64,000 nt of DNA from Limnanthes douglasii subsp. nivea (GCA_036936605.1 JAUPFV010000004.1:290574009-290638008); one strand, 5' to 3'. Positions 53,991 through 64,000 are shown, counted from the stretch's first letter. Notes: generated by a model not told the origin, from the sequence alone. A program made the numbers and translations.

Positions 53991-54079
53991 AATAAAAGAA
54001 GTGCAAATTATTACAGGAAGGTTAGTAGTTTTAATAGATTTATTTCTAGATTTTCTGATTAATGCTTTCCCTTCTTTTA

Positions 54080-54555
54080 AATAATACGAAAACCCAGTCG
54101 ATTTTAATGGAAAACAGAATGTGAAACTACTTTCACAAATATTAAAAATTTGTTGTCATCACCAGAGATTCTGTCGAAGCTTCGAAATGGGGAGAAATTC
54201 TTTTTGTATATCGCGGTATCGAATTTTGCACTGAGTGCATTGTTAATCAGTGAAGATTCAGGAGTTCCGAAGCCAATGTATTATATTAGTAAATATTTGG
54301 TGGCAGGAGAAAAGAGATATATGAAATTAGATAAATTGGCATTAGCGCTGGTGATTGCTGTTAGGAAGATGCGTCCATATTTTCAAGCTCATACTATTGA
54401 ATTCCAAACTTCATTCCCCTTAAAAAATATTTTGCAACGACCTGATATTTTGGGGAGAATGACCAAATGGTCAGTGGAGTTGGGGGACTATGATATTTTG
54501 TTTACACCTCAAACTGCAATAAAGGCGCAAACATTAGCAGAATTGTTTTGTTGAA
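54080..54555 (+). pseudogene. G4 first RNase H
   Basis: 134 codons open from 54150: LLSSPEILSK-type start, EKFFLYIAVSNFALSALLIS, MYYISKYLVAGEKRYMKLDK, ALVIAVRKMRPYFQAHTI, ILGRMTKWSVELGDYDILFT and IKAQTLAELF. It is stopped at 54552. The upstream lead-in is frameshifted. Confidence 0.7.
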
Positions 54556-54589
54556 TACCACTTGAGCCGATCATAGGAGGAAGAAAATA

Positions 54590-55060
54590 AAGAAGTTGTA
54601 CCTGTTGATTTGAGATGGGTTGTCTGAACAAATGGAGGTTCTACTGTTTCAGGGTGCAGTGCTGGGGTTCAGTTGATAGCTCCAACGGGAGAAACAATGA
54701 TTTAATCTATTAAATTTGGTTTTCATGCTTCAAACAATGAAGTTAAATACGAAGTTGCTTTGGTAGGTTTGGGATTGGAAACATTTGTGGGGCAACTTTA
54801 GTGCGCTTGGAAAAGGATTCTCAGTTGTTAGCAAATTAGGCATCTGGATTTTCTGAAGCAAGAAAGGATTGTTTGATTTTAAATCTTCGGGAACTTCAGA
54901 ATTTAATGCTTATGTTTGACAACGTTGTTGTGGAATACATTGGGCGAGGAAGTTACATGGTGACTGATTCTTTAGCAAACGTTGCTTACAAGGAAGAATA
55001 CCTTTGGATTTTGCTACAAGAAAATCCTTCAATTGTTACACAATCTAGCGAATGTGAGTG
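54590..55060 (+). pseudogene. G4 second RNase H remnant
   Basis: TNGGSTVSGCSAGVQLIAPT, FGFHASNNEVKYEVALVGLG and DSQLLANXAS-like text at about 54815, then YIGRGSYMVTDSLANVAYKE. The first acid is Asn (usual TDGGS), Glu in NEVKYE is kept, and there are several frame changes. Confidence 0.6.
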
Positions 55061-56333
55061 TATAGATGATTTTTTTTTTTCAACTGGCGATCTCAGAAGC
55101 GACGAACGATCAGATATACTTAATTTTTTGACTCAACGGATATTACCAGATGATTCATAATTCTCTAAAAATTGAGAAGTAAAGCATTCAGATATATAGT
55201 ATTAAATGGAATTTCGTATAAAAAGGCATTAAGCAGGCCATTGTTACGATGTTTAGGCAAACAAGAATCACAAGAAATATTATCAGAATTGCATGATGGT
55301 GAAGGGTCAGCTCATTATAGGTTTAAAGCTCTATCACGTCGAGTTTTATTTACAGGCTTCTATTGGCCTATAATCAAGAAGGATGCTAAGAATTTAGTTC
55401 GATGTTGTGATACTTGTTAGATATTTGCCAATGCTATTCATAGACCGGCACTCCCACTTATGTCTATATTTGAGATAATACCATTCGATAGGCGTGGAAT
55501 TGATCTGGTTGGGCCTCTGCCGATGGCTTCTGGAGGAAGACAGATGATAAATGTAGCAGTTGATTATTTTACAAAATGGGCAGAGGCAGAACTCTTATCA
55601 GGAAAGGATGTTATCATATTTATTGTGAATAGTATATGTTGTCGTTTTGTAGTTCCTCAGAGGATTACAACAAATAACGGCTCTCAATTTAATAACAAGG
55701 AGATGGCTTCATTTTGTACTTCTAAGGGAATTCATGAATGTTTTTCAACGCCTTTTCATCCTCAAGCCAATGGACTAGTGGAAGTGACAAACAAAACAAT
55801 TTTAGATGGCTTGAAGAATAATTTGACAGGAGCAACAGGAAATGGCCAAAGTATTTGCAAGAGGTACTTTGGGCTTATCGAACAACTCCTAGAGAGGGTA
55901 CAAATGAGACTCATTTTGCTTTGGCATATGGGATGGATGCAGTCAGCCCCATAGAAACTACGATGTTATCTTTTAGAATAGTCCAGTATTCTGAAAGGTC
56001 TAATGATGAAGTTCGAAGGGTGAATTTGGATTTATGGAGGAAAAAAGAGTTCGAGCTCATCTAAATGTAATTCATTATCAAACTCTTATGAGAAATAGAT
56101 ACGATTCGAAGCTGAGAAGAAGATAATTTAAGGAAGGTGATAAGGTGCTGCGAAACGTTTTCTTGCACACAAAGGAGAAGAGCCTCATAAAAATGGCTTT
56201 GAACTGGAAAGGGCCTTATACAGTTGTTGAAAGAATTAAGCCGGGGTCCTATCGTTTTTGTGATTTCGAGGTGAGGATGCTTCAACATCCGTGGAATATC
56301 CAACACGTGAAGCTTTATTGGGAGTATATATGA
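55061..56333 (+). pseudogene. G4 integrase
   Basis: The zinc region is SELHDGEGSAHYRFKALSRR...RCCDTC, with both Cys kept. The first catalytic Asp is in RRGIDLVGPLPMASGG, followed by VAVDYFTKWAEAELLSG. The second acid is changed: TNNGSQFNNKEMASFC has NNG where DNG is expected. The Glu is present in ANGLVEVTNKTILDG. A frameshift near 55830 leads to EVLWAYRTTPREGTNETHFA and ALAYGMDAVSPIETTM. Frame 56145-56333 gives ALNWKGPYTVVERIKPGSYR and LQHPWNIQHVKLYWEYI, the usual C-terminus. Inactive. Confidence 0.78.
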
Positions 56334-56850
56334 TTTTGTACTTCAAATTTTTTGTTATAAATGACGCAGGAAGGTTTTAACGAGGCATCGTGTTGGCCCA
56401 GTAAGGTTTTAACGAGGCATCGTGTACGTATTCAATATTATCAATAAAGTTCGTTTTTTGTCCTATGGTTGTTTACATATGTTTGAATACTATCTTAACA
56501 AATCATCAAAGACTGATCACCTTTGAGAATATTTAAGAGTAGAATGTTCCGAAGTATTTATGACGATTTTCGAAGAAACAACCATGTTTAATAATCACAT
56601 TACATATTTATTTCGAAGTGAATGCTTAACAGCACACTGAGGATTTGTTTTGAAGAGCTACTATATTCATCAATATCATTAAGGTATTTAAGGTGGTAAG
56701 TTTACATTTTTTAATTATTTTGTTTTTAAATTTTACCATCGAATAATATGCAAAGGGAATGATAAAATACCGAAAACGTTTGTCATTTAGATTAATTAGT
56801 TGAGGTACAAAAAGAAAATTCTTAATCTAACAAAGACAAAAAAGTGATAA
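56334..56850 (+). other. G4 post-integrase region with a duplicated conserved motif
   Basis: Non-coding. ATGACGCAGGAAGGTTTTAA and CGAGGCATCGTGT at 56361-56393 are followed by a second copy of AAGGTTTTAACGAGGCATCG at 56403-56422. G2 and G5 have the same motif once at the same place. The rest is AT-rich. Confidence 0.55.
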
Positions 56851-56852
56851 AA

Positions 56853-59800
56853 TTAATCAAAGGACTCTTCCTCTTCGGACGATTCATCCTCTGAGGATGA
56901 TGAATTAGGAACAGGGTCGAAAGCTTCATTTGGGTGTTTCTCTTCAGGAATGTCATTCCAAAAACTTGTAAGGTCGATTTTTGGATAAGAAGCGTAAAGC
57001 TCTCGACAAAGGAGAATGGTTGCATCTTCTTTTCCGACGTTAATAGCAGTTTGCATATCTTTTGAAAGCTCAGCCTCGGCAGCAGCTATAGCATCAGCTT
57101 TTTTCCACTTCGAAATCCTCCTTTAATTTAGCTATCTCTTCGGTAGCTCTTTATTTTTTGTCTCACAAGGAGTGAGAGAATTTGGAAGCTTAGTGGAGTT
57201 TGATTTTTCAGTGGCCAGTTCAGTAGCATGATCAGTCTTGAGTTTGTTCATTTCTGTCTCATGAGAGTTCGTCAGCAATTCTGTATCAACAATGTGCAGA
57301 TGATTCTTATGAAGAGAGCACCTTTTATGATTTCAGCCTCGCCATTTCGTACATATGAAATTGATCAATTACCTTGCCGTGCAAATATTCTCTGAATTTT
57401 TTATCAGCCTCGTAAGCTTCTTTGTAATAAACCATGTCTTTTGCCAACTGCTTTAGATGGTTCTGAGAAGCTTCGACTTGAGAAGCAATTATCTTTGATG
57501 CAGTGTCAAGATCGGAAAATGGTTGAAGTGCAACAACGATTGCAGGATTTGGAAGAGGAAGATGAAGTTCTGATCTGCTAGGACCTTGAAGAGCAGGATC
57601 TAGAGGAGTGATAGTGATACTGGAGAAGTTTCGGCTGGTGTTGGTGTCCCAAAGTTAAGCATGTGGTTTTGGATAACTTGAAGAACACGATCCCCTTCAC
57701 CGGTAAGCTCTTCAGTGTTCTTAAAATTAATAAAAATATAAGGATCGAAGTTTTTAGTAGCCTGATTTTCGTTGAAAGTGCTATATTCGATGATATCACA
57801 GGGTTGTCTTTGTTCGACTGTTCTTCGGTCAAGGGATTTTGTGAATTTTGTTGATTTTTCAGCAGCAATGTTTTCGTCTTTGTTAACCAATGCATTCGAA
57901 GTGATTCTGATTTGCTTATTTTTATTTCCATGTCAACCAGAAGAAGTTTTCTTTTTCATTGAGGACGGCTCTTGATCTTTACCCTCTACGATGGGCAAGA
58001 AAGTTTGTTCTGCAGTTTTTATTTTTCGAGGTTTTGGCTTCGATGGAGTTGAAGGGCTAGCACCAGCTGTGCTAGCTGCCTTTTACCTTTCTTTTAATTG
58101 ACAACTTTTTCTTTCTTCTTTTTTGGCAAATGGCTCTCCGATTTGTTGCGAATGGGAAGGAAGACTTTGCAATCGGGTTGAGGTATTCGTTGACAGACTA
58201 GCTTCGGATCCCGCACTGACATCAAATCTTGAGAAGGCAAGCCACCTTTTAAAATTGGAAACATATAACAGTGGAGGAAATTGATGGGCTGAAAGGCAGT
58301 ATGAAATGCGTTGTTCCATTCTTTCTCGGCCCAAGCGGCAAGCTTTTGGAAAATCTCCTTGGAAGCTGGACGACATGTTGAGTAACGTTTCGAAATTTTT
58401 GAAATCATTAGAATAGCAGAAAATTAAAAAAGAATCGTAAATTTTATTTCAGAATGTAAAAATTTCGAGGGGCTTACGATTTCTTCTCCAGACGAGAGTA
58501 AGCTTTGAAGGATTGGCTTCAGAAATTTCTTTGCCATTTTCCCACGCTCCTGATATAAAGACAAATGTCTGCTTCTAGAATTTGTCAGCTTCTAAGAGAC
58601 CGTCAATGATCTTGAGATCATCCATCAAGGTGAGGTAATAAAAGGAACGCTTCATACGTTTTGACAGTCGGGTCAAAACGATGAAGTCTTTGATGCTAAT
58701 GGGAATCTGAGACAGTCGAGATGCCATAATCACTGACATAAGAGTGAACCACTGATTTAGAGTTACCTGAGTAGGAGATAAGCTGAACAGTTCGAAGTAT
58801 CCCACGATCATAAGATCCAGTGGAAACCGAAGACCCCAGTTAATGATTTCAGGAGAGACTATTAATTCGTCGTCTTTGCAATCCAAAGGAGTTTCTTATT
58901 CTTTGGGTACTCAAAGCGCTATGTTTTCTCCCATTCCCCATTGCTTTTTCAGAGCTGAAGCTTTCGTATCTTTGTAATAAATGTAGCGGACGTTTTTTAG
59001 TGCAATGATATATTTTCCATCAAGGTTCCTCAGATTTCTTCTAATCTTCTCTCTTTCTTCTTCGGACACGAAGCAAACATCTGTTTCTTCTTGAGGTTTT
59101 TGTGTATTTGCAGAGTTCCCATCGTCAGATTCAGCTTCGAGATCGGTTTTTGTAGCTTCTGAATCAACTTAGTTGGCTTTCGATGTTTCTTCTCGAGGAT
59201 TTTGAGATGTTGGGTTAATAACTGTTGGTAAAGACCTATTTATTCGAGGAGTTTCCTCAGTAATTTCTCTTTGAGGCGGATTTTCAGCATTTAGATTTAT
59301 TCGAGGAGTTTCCTCAGTAATAACTGAAGAGTGATTCGAAGAGGGGATATTTGGCTTTGGTTTTACAAAGGATTTTTCACTAATCGGAGGAGAAACTTTA
59401 CTTTGAGATGATGAGCGTCGAGGTGTTTCGGATCATAAAAAGTTTAGACGAAGAAATTTCTTCGATTATGGGAGAAGGCGAAAGAGTAGGAACTTTGGTT
59501 AGATCGAAATTACCATACTAGGTTGTTTTAGTGGTTGTTCCAACTCCAAGGCTGTTGATCAATCATGCTTTCTTATATTCTTCAGCTCTTTGTGTAATAC
59601 AGAAATAGTCGTACGATCCGAACACGAAATTGTTATCAGAGTCTAAAGAATATGGTGTTTTGGGTAGGATAGCCTTTGATTTTTGGTTTCTTTCTCATAA
59701 ACCAAATGAGGGTTGATCGGAGAGGATGAAGATTGGTCAGAAATTTCGGTTATTCTGATAAGAATACTGAGAAACGAGAAGAACACGATGAGGGTAGCCA

Positions 59801-59870
59801 AAAGCTCTAACTTCTCTCCAGAAAGGTTTGTGTGATAAGAATGAAAAAATGAAAGGCAGACTGAATTTAT
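56853..59870 (-). pseudogene. G4 antisense ORF
   Basis: Readable on the minus strand from about 59800 down. A Ser/Pro/Glu-rich N-terminal part carries a repeated ITEETPRIN phrase. It is followed by LDGKYIIALKNVRYIYYKD (about 59010), LRFPLDLMIVGYFELFSLSP (58830) and MASRLSQIPISIKDFIVLTR (58728), then a basic part (58408-58094), and helical text QVEASQNHLKQLAKDMVYYK. The end has YPKIDLTSFWNDIPEEKHP and the acidic tail SSEDESSEEEESFD (stop at 56853). KYIIAL..V.YIY and MASR.S.IP recur in the G1 antisense ORF. This pattern fits the 'putative gypsy type transposon' family of Tat antisense ORFs. There are many frame breaks, and a possible intron starts at 58478 (GTAAGCC). Function unknown. Confidence 0.65.
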
Positions 59871-60388
59871 ACAAAAGAATTGAAGATGTGTGAAGTTGGA
59901 AATACTCTTGTGATGATAGGTTCGAATACAAATCGGTGGGTTGATCAGATGCTCGACATCTGTCAGCCTAGATTTCTAGCTATGGATCTAAAAATTGTAA
60001 GGTTATGATGGATTGAACGGTTATGTGCAACGGTTATTTTCATATATGACGTGGATAAAATTCGAAGAGTATTATTGACAGTGTTCGAGGATGGTTAATT
60101 TACATAATATTTCAAAGCGATTTTTTATTACAGTGTTTCGAGGATATTTTGTTTTTTTTGGGGGTATTAGATTTTAGCATCATTGTTAATTGATATTTGT
60201 TTTGAGTATGCCTCGAATACTTGCCTTTCATGAACGCACTTTAAATGATTGTTTAAGATGATTGCTTCGAATGATTGATTTAAGTTTATCACTGGTTATT
60301 TAACACATTGAACTATTTGAAGATATCGAGATTCTTAGACAATTGGATTCGAAGATGTTTTAATTCTCATTCATTTACTGACATGAGA
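59871..60388 (-). promoter_or_regulatory. Leader and promoter-like region of the G4 antisense ORF
   Basis: On the minus strand TGTATAAATTCAG (59883-59871) is the likely TATA box. Upstream there is no perfect CACGTG, only an ACGT core in TGACGTGG near 60047. The rest, to the polypurine tract, is AT-rich and non-coding. Confidence 0.4.
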
Positions 60389-60398
60389 ACTAGGGGGG
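60389..60398 (+). promoter_or_regulatory. G4 polypurine tract
   Basis: ACTAGGGGGG, three bases before the 3' LTR start (TTC then TGATATGG). Confidence 0.6.
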
Positions 60399-60401
60399 TT
60401 C

Positions 60402-60722
60402 TGATATGGAAATAGAGTTAAATTATAAATAATGTAAATTTAAGGATTTAATTATAAGTAATGTTATTTTTGTCCTTAAATTGTAATTGATGTAAGTTTT
60501 GGAGAGTATTTGAATTATGTATAATTGTTAAGGATTAAACAACAATTAGTCCTCTTTTGTAACACATATCAGTTTGAGACTAAGTCTTGGCTTCTCTATA
60601 TGAAAGACCATGCTGCTCTAATAAAGGGGTTGAATACTTTTTATTTGAATCTCATTTGTACTTGTACTTTCTCTCTCTAAAAACTCTCTAGCTCTATCTC
60701 TCTCTAAAATTCTCTCTTAACA
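60402..60722 (+). repeat. G4 3' LTR
   Basis: About 321 bp, from TGATATGGAAATAGAG to TCTCTTAACA. CT-repeat runs (CTCTCTCTAAAA) fill the last 70 bp. No second copy is in the window, so the ends are inferred from the polypurine tract, the TG...CA ends and the return of G1 sequence. Confidence 0.65.
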
Positions 60723-60745
60723 ATTTACTAAGGAAAAATAGTAAC

Positions 60746-62582
60746 TCAACACTTCTTAGGGGGCTTTGATGGGTTCTGCGACCCTCCAGCCTCCCTCAGT
60801 GTTTCAACATCTACTGCTTTGAGCAGGGCTGCATCAATCCCCCCTTCGTTCCCCGAACCAGTCCCTTTTGTGGCTGCTTGAACCAACTCTGCCGCAACTT
60901 TCTTCTTTTTGTTCTTCATCTTGCGGGGAGCCTTAACTCTGGAAGGTAAGAACAACTTGCCATCCTTGGCCTCTGTCCTTTTGAGAATCACGCCAGGAGG
61001 AGGAAGGGTGGTTAAATCTTGTCATGAAAGGTCTCTCCGGCATGTGATGTTCCACAAATGGGACCTCACTAAATTTCCTGATGTGAAGCAATTGTGGAAG
61101 ACATTTCCCAAATTATCTGAAGCCCATGCATTGGGTTTTGCGCAGGTCTTTTGCCCCTCCTTCAAATATCCGGTGAACTCCTTCGGTAGCACTGAAAATG
61201 AGTAACAAGCTAGTCATAATAGGAAAACACTTATATTTTAAAAAGAAAGAACTTAGAAGATAATGAAAATAAAGGAAATTACCAGTGCTTTTCCACCTGC
61301 GAGTCAGCATGCTAGGGTTGGTGTTGGCCTTAATCTTTCTATCATTTCCCACGTTCCACTAATAAACAGGAACTGGGTCCTCCAATTCTTTTTGGACTCC
61401 AACAGGTCGTCCTCAACTTTGAAGTCATTCTCCATGTTGTGATGGTAGAATGGAATCTGATGGTTCCTGCAGAATCTTGCTACAGCAGCAAACTGCTCCA
61501 TCAGAAGTGGGATCTTCGACACCCTTGATGCCATGATGCAGGAAATGAGAGAGTACGAGGCTTTGGAGCTCACCTGGCTAGGGAAAATTTTGACCAAGTG
61601 AAAGTACCTAACAAATTTGGGTTTAATGGGAACCAGAGTCCTCAGTTTAGCACTTCAGTAACAATTTCCACCTCATTTAGCTTGCAATCTATGGGAGTCT
61701 CCGGAGTAATAGGTATCCTTACCTTTACAGACTCTAGAATTCCCGATTTCGTCCGGATTCGGCCTAGCTCAGCAGTATGGGTGTAGATATAATTGATGTT
61801 TTGTAGGGCCAACAAATATTTGACACTAACGTGTCTGAAACAAGGGCCTACCTTGCCCTCTAAGCACTCCGGAAGTGAATCCGGATGAGTCATACAGATT
61901 TTTACCTTACTCTTGCCCTTCTTATCAGAAGAAGCATCTCCTATTTGACCTGATGCCTCGGTCTTGAAGGGGGCCTCCTCGATGTTGTCTTCCAAAATAT
62001 CTTCCATCACTGTGGATGGTTTCTCAGTTGCCTTAGAAGAAGAGAGGTCAGTTTCTTGCACAGAATGTTGTTCGAATGGTTGAGCGCTTGTTGCCTCTGA
62101 AGGCCTAGTGTCTGGTTGAGGTTGGGATCCGGAGGGCTTGGCCTGTGGAGCTGCTCTAGATACCTCGGATCTTGAGGGTTTTGGCAGCGAAGGTGTGGAT
62201 TGGGTTTTGGTTTGGCGGGTCGTCCGACAAGGGGTTATCTTCTCTGGAGACTTCTCAGTATCATAACCCATAGCAGTAAAGGGAGAGGGTTTTCTGATAC
62301 TTGAAATGGCTTTTTCCTTAAGCACAGAAAGTTGGGACTCTTGAACAGAAGAACCAGAAGGGAGGGGTGAAAGGCTTGATTTGAATGAAAGCTGTTCGGG
62401 CCTAGGGTTTTGGAAGATGATGACCCTTGATCGGCGTCCTGGGTTGGTTGACTGGTTTTCTCACATGGAGAAACTGAGAGGCCGGCAGCGATACAATTCT
62501 CTCTTTCTACCTTCTTTGCTCTTTCTAACTCTGAAAAATTTAACGAACCACCTTTAACTAGTGCGTTTCTGGCTTTGAACAT
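60746..62582 (-). pseudogene. G1 antisense ORF
   Basis: Starts at ATG 62582: MFKARNALVKGGSLNFSEL, AKKVERENCIAAGLSVSP. A frameshift near 62340 leads to the long frame 62325-61642 (SIRKPSPFTAMGYD, a Ser/Pro/Thr/Gln-rich linker, VSVKYLLALQNINYIYTH, ILESVKVRIPITPETPID). After a further shift come MASRVSKIPLLMEQFAAVAR (61530) and FLFISGTWEMI. A canonical 91-bp intron follows (61282-61192), then a polar C-terminus with APRKMKNKKKKVAAELVQ ending at 60746. It lies between pol and the 3' LTR on the opposite strand and matches the G4 antisense ORF. Related protein families in Tat elements have no settled function. Inactive because of frame breaks. Confidence 0.7.
61192..61282 (-). other. Candidate intron in the G1 antisense ORF
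   Basis: On the minus strand GTAATTTCC (from 61282) to ACTCATTTTCAG (to 61192), 91 bp and AT-rich with a pyrimidine-rich 3' end. Removing it joins two open, polar stretches. Reading through gives a hydrophobic insert typical of intron sequence. Splicing is inferred, not shown. Confidence 0.5.
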
Positions 62583-62670
62583 AAAACCTCTTAAGAACGA
62601 TTGGAAGGTTAAGATGGGTATCTCACAAAAAAGGCTTTGAGTCTGGAAGACAATGAAATAATAAAAGATT

Positions 62671-62860
62671 ATTTATATAAAAGTAAAAACTAACAGTTAC
62701 CTAGGAGAAAGTTGAAGCGAGTTTTTACAATGATTACAGGCTGCGCAAACGTGTGAAAAATCAAAATCCTTGGTAACTTTCTAGACTTAGTCGGTGCGAC
62801 AGTCTAGGAAAAATAACGGCTGGTAGGTAAAACCAAACATTGACACGTGTCCCACGATCT
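62671..62860 (-). promoter_or_regulatory. Promoter-like region of the G1 antisense ORF
   Basis: On the minus strand TTATATAAAT (62680-62671) is about 90 bp before ATG 62582, and CACGTG at 62849-62844 lies upstream within a 19-base block identical to G3 (46269-46287). Confidence 0.55.
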
Positions 62861-63007
62861 AAGAAGAAAACTCTTAGAATTCTGGTAAGAGAAGCCAGTT
62901 CTGACGAATTCCGAACTGGGTTAGTGTTGACGACACGAGCAGATCGGATAAAGTTGATAACAGCTTGGTAGATTTTTTAGCCCTACCAAAAACATTTAAT
63001 GCGGCCT

Positions 63008-63017
63008 AAAAAAGGGG
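63008..63017 (+). promoter_or_regulatory. G1 polypurine tract
   Basis: AAAAAAGGGG followed by CTAC and the 3' LTR start TGATGAG. Confidence 0.65.
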
Positions 63018-63021
63018 CTAC

Positions 63022-63351
63022 TGATGAGTTCAGATATTTCAGACACAGCCCACTAGTTAATGTGGACAGGGGTAATTCGGACCATAACACTCCACTAAAA
63101 AATCCGAACAGGACAAATGTGAAACACCTTTGGATTAAGTTATTTGCTAATCAACTTGAAAGACTAATGGGTCCTTGAACTTGACCCGGTAAGCACACGG
63201 GTCATTAACTAAGTGTATAAATAGCCCAACCACTCTCATTAATGAGGGTGATCAACATTTGATACAAGGAGGCTGCTAAATTATCTCACTACTCCTCACA
63301 CAAAACACAAAATACTTCAAACTTACCAAAACACTTTGCCAAACTAGCCCC
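63022..63351 (+). repeat. G1 3' LTR, end rearranged
   Basis: TGATGAGTTCAGATATTTCAG to CAAACTAGCCC aligns with 39606-39974, with TATAAATAGCCC near 63216. The last ~35 bp of the 5' LTR (to AAACCAAACCA) are missing. In their place is a second copy of CAACATTTGATACAAGGAG, which occurs inside this LTR at 63253. Confidence 0.8.
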
Positions 63352-63375
63352 AACATTTGATACAAGGAGGCTCCT

Positions 63376-63765
63376 GTATTTTAACTCTTGATTGAATTAA
63401 ATGTATATTGAACCATTTTCTACACTATAGATGTAGGTTTAAATTCTTGTATGCTAGTTTGGATACGTAGAATACTTTATAAGGTTTCTTGGTTTGGTTG
63501 GAGTTTTCTTCAGGATTTTGTATGTTGGTGATGTTAAGGCTGCATTACTAATTTGCTTCAAAGATTTGGATGATGTTTGAAGATCAGGATATTCTTCATT
63601 ATTGTTGTTTGCATTACTTTGATTTGAGTATATTATAATAGGAGCTAGAGTTCCCATCTTCAGTTTCAAGAAAGGCTTTCCTAGAGAGAAAGTCGCTAAT
63701 TTAAAATATAAAACTTCAAAATACCTATTATCGTTCAAGTTTGAAACTAAACAAATTTTTATCAA
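63376..63765 (-). pseudogene. LINE ORF1, N-terminal part
   Basis: On the minus strand MGTLAPIIIYSNQSN (ATG 63657), then EEYPDLQTSSKSLKQ and LTSPTYKILKKTPTKPRN. A proline/serine-rich N-terminus before the DUF4283-like domain is typical of plant LINE ORF1. It is the piece cut off from 39605 by the G1 insertion. Assignment rests on position and style more than on a defined motif. Confidence 0.45.
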
Positions 63766-64000
63766 ATTATTAATTGGTTTTTTTTTTAAAATGATAGTTA
63801 TTTCTTTAAAATTGCCTTTATTTTGGAAAAAAAATATTTATCAAAATATAATTGATCGAATTATTTTTAGATGATAATTTTTTTTAGTTAACCATGTATA
63901 TTAATTTTGTAAAGTTAATCCGTTGAATTAATTTTAGGTTGATTCAAAATTTTATTATTGTTTTTTTAATTGTTTTTTGCACGAGTATACTAAGTTTGAC
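63766..64000. other. AT-rich end of window
   Basis: T-rich and A-rich DNA without a readable gene. If the LINE is complete, its 5' UTR may begin here. Confidence 0.3.

Larger units (their letters stand above)
52961..60722 (+). mobile_element. G4: Tat-type gypsy element, 5' half missing
   Basis: It begins abruptly in the last residues of protease and continues through RT, two RNases H and integrase, a post-integrase region, a ~3-kb minus-strand antisense ORF, a polypurine tract and a 3' LTR. 5' LTR, PBS and gag are absent. Pol text is closer to G1 and G5 than to G2 and G6. The 3' LTR ends at 60722 and the next base belongs to the G1 antisense ORF region. Confidence 0.8.
39606..63351 (+). mobile_element. 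G1: outer Tat-type gypsy element hosting G2, G3 and G4
   Basis: 5' LTR, PBS, gag, protease, RT, two RNases H and the first residues of integrase occupy 39606-44409. Then come the nested G2/G3 and G4. G1 resumes at 60723 with the end of its antisense ORF, followed by the polypurine tract and 3' LTR. Its integrase is absent. It lies in LINE ORF1; flanking target repeats could not be confirmed because the 3' LTR end is rearranged. Confidence 0.8.

Noticed and set aside
60661..60722. CT-rich stretch as a microsatellite locus
   Set aside because: It lies at the end of the G4 LTR and fits the untranslated leader of that LTR better than an independent repeat.
1..64000. CRISPR arrays, rRNA or tRNA genes, bacterial operons
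   Set aside because: No evenly spaced repeat-spacer arrays, rRNA text or cloverleaf-like genes were noticed. The tRNA-like matches are primer-binding sites of LTR elements.

Overview
The window looks like intergenic, repeat-packed nuclear DNA of a flowering plant, probably a eudicot. It is AT-rich and full of nested, mutated retrotransposons of plant type. No rRNA, tRNA, CRISPR or bacterial operon was seen, and no intact ordinary host gene could be supported. The best coding sequence is a captured fragment of an FtsJ/RlmE-type 2'-O-ribose methyltransferase gene carried inside a DNA transposon.

Layout from left to right: 1-3330 is AT-rich spacer with degenerate repeats and one unrecognised minus-strand protein remnant. 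3331-10494 is copy A of a segmental duplication: a dead hAT transposase with a BED zinc finger, then a LINE on the minus strand. Copy B lies at 32972-38078. Copy A alone is split by a 1.8-kb Pack-MULE (4802-6590) with 125-bp terminal inverted repeats and a 9-bp target duplication, and copy B preserves the empty site. 10495-13800 is a poorly readable remnant. About 13.8-18.4 kb is an old minus-strand Ty3/gypsy element (G7). 20069-25888 is a minus-strand gypsy element (G5) with both LTRs and target duplications. 26169-26954 is a solo LTR. 27557-32971 is a plus-strand gypsy element (G6) cut off by copy B.

From 39606 to 63351 one large gypsy element (G1) sits inside ORF1 of the copy-B LINE and has itself been invaded. 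G2 (44410-52960) went into the G1 integrase region. G3 (44944-46815), a 1.9-kb minimal element, went into the 5' LTR of G2. G4 (52961-60722, 5' part missing) ends inside the antisense ORF of G1. The G1 integrase, the G2 3' LTR and the G4 5' half are all missing, which one deletion between G2 and G4 would explain.

The gypsy elements fit the Tat lineage. The readable ones have gag, aspartic protease, RT, a first RNase H, a second 'SDSQL'-type RNase H and integrase. Downstream of pol there is a long ORF on the opposite strand (aORF). In G1, G3 and G5 the aORF has its own TATA box about 90-105 bp before its start codon and an upstream CACGTG box, so these elements look built for convergent transcription. 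The readable pol genes carry stops, frameshifts, deletions or catalytic substitutions, so the autonomous copies here look dead.
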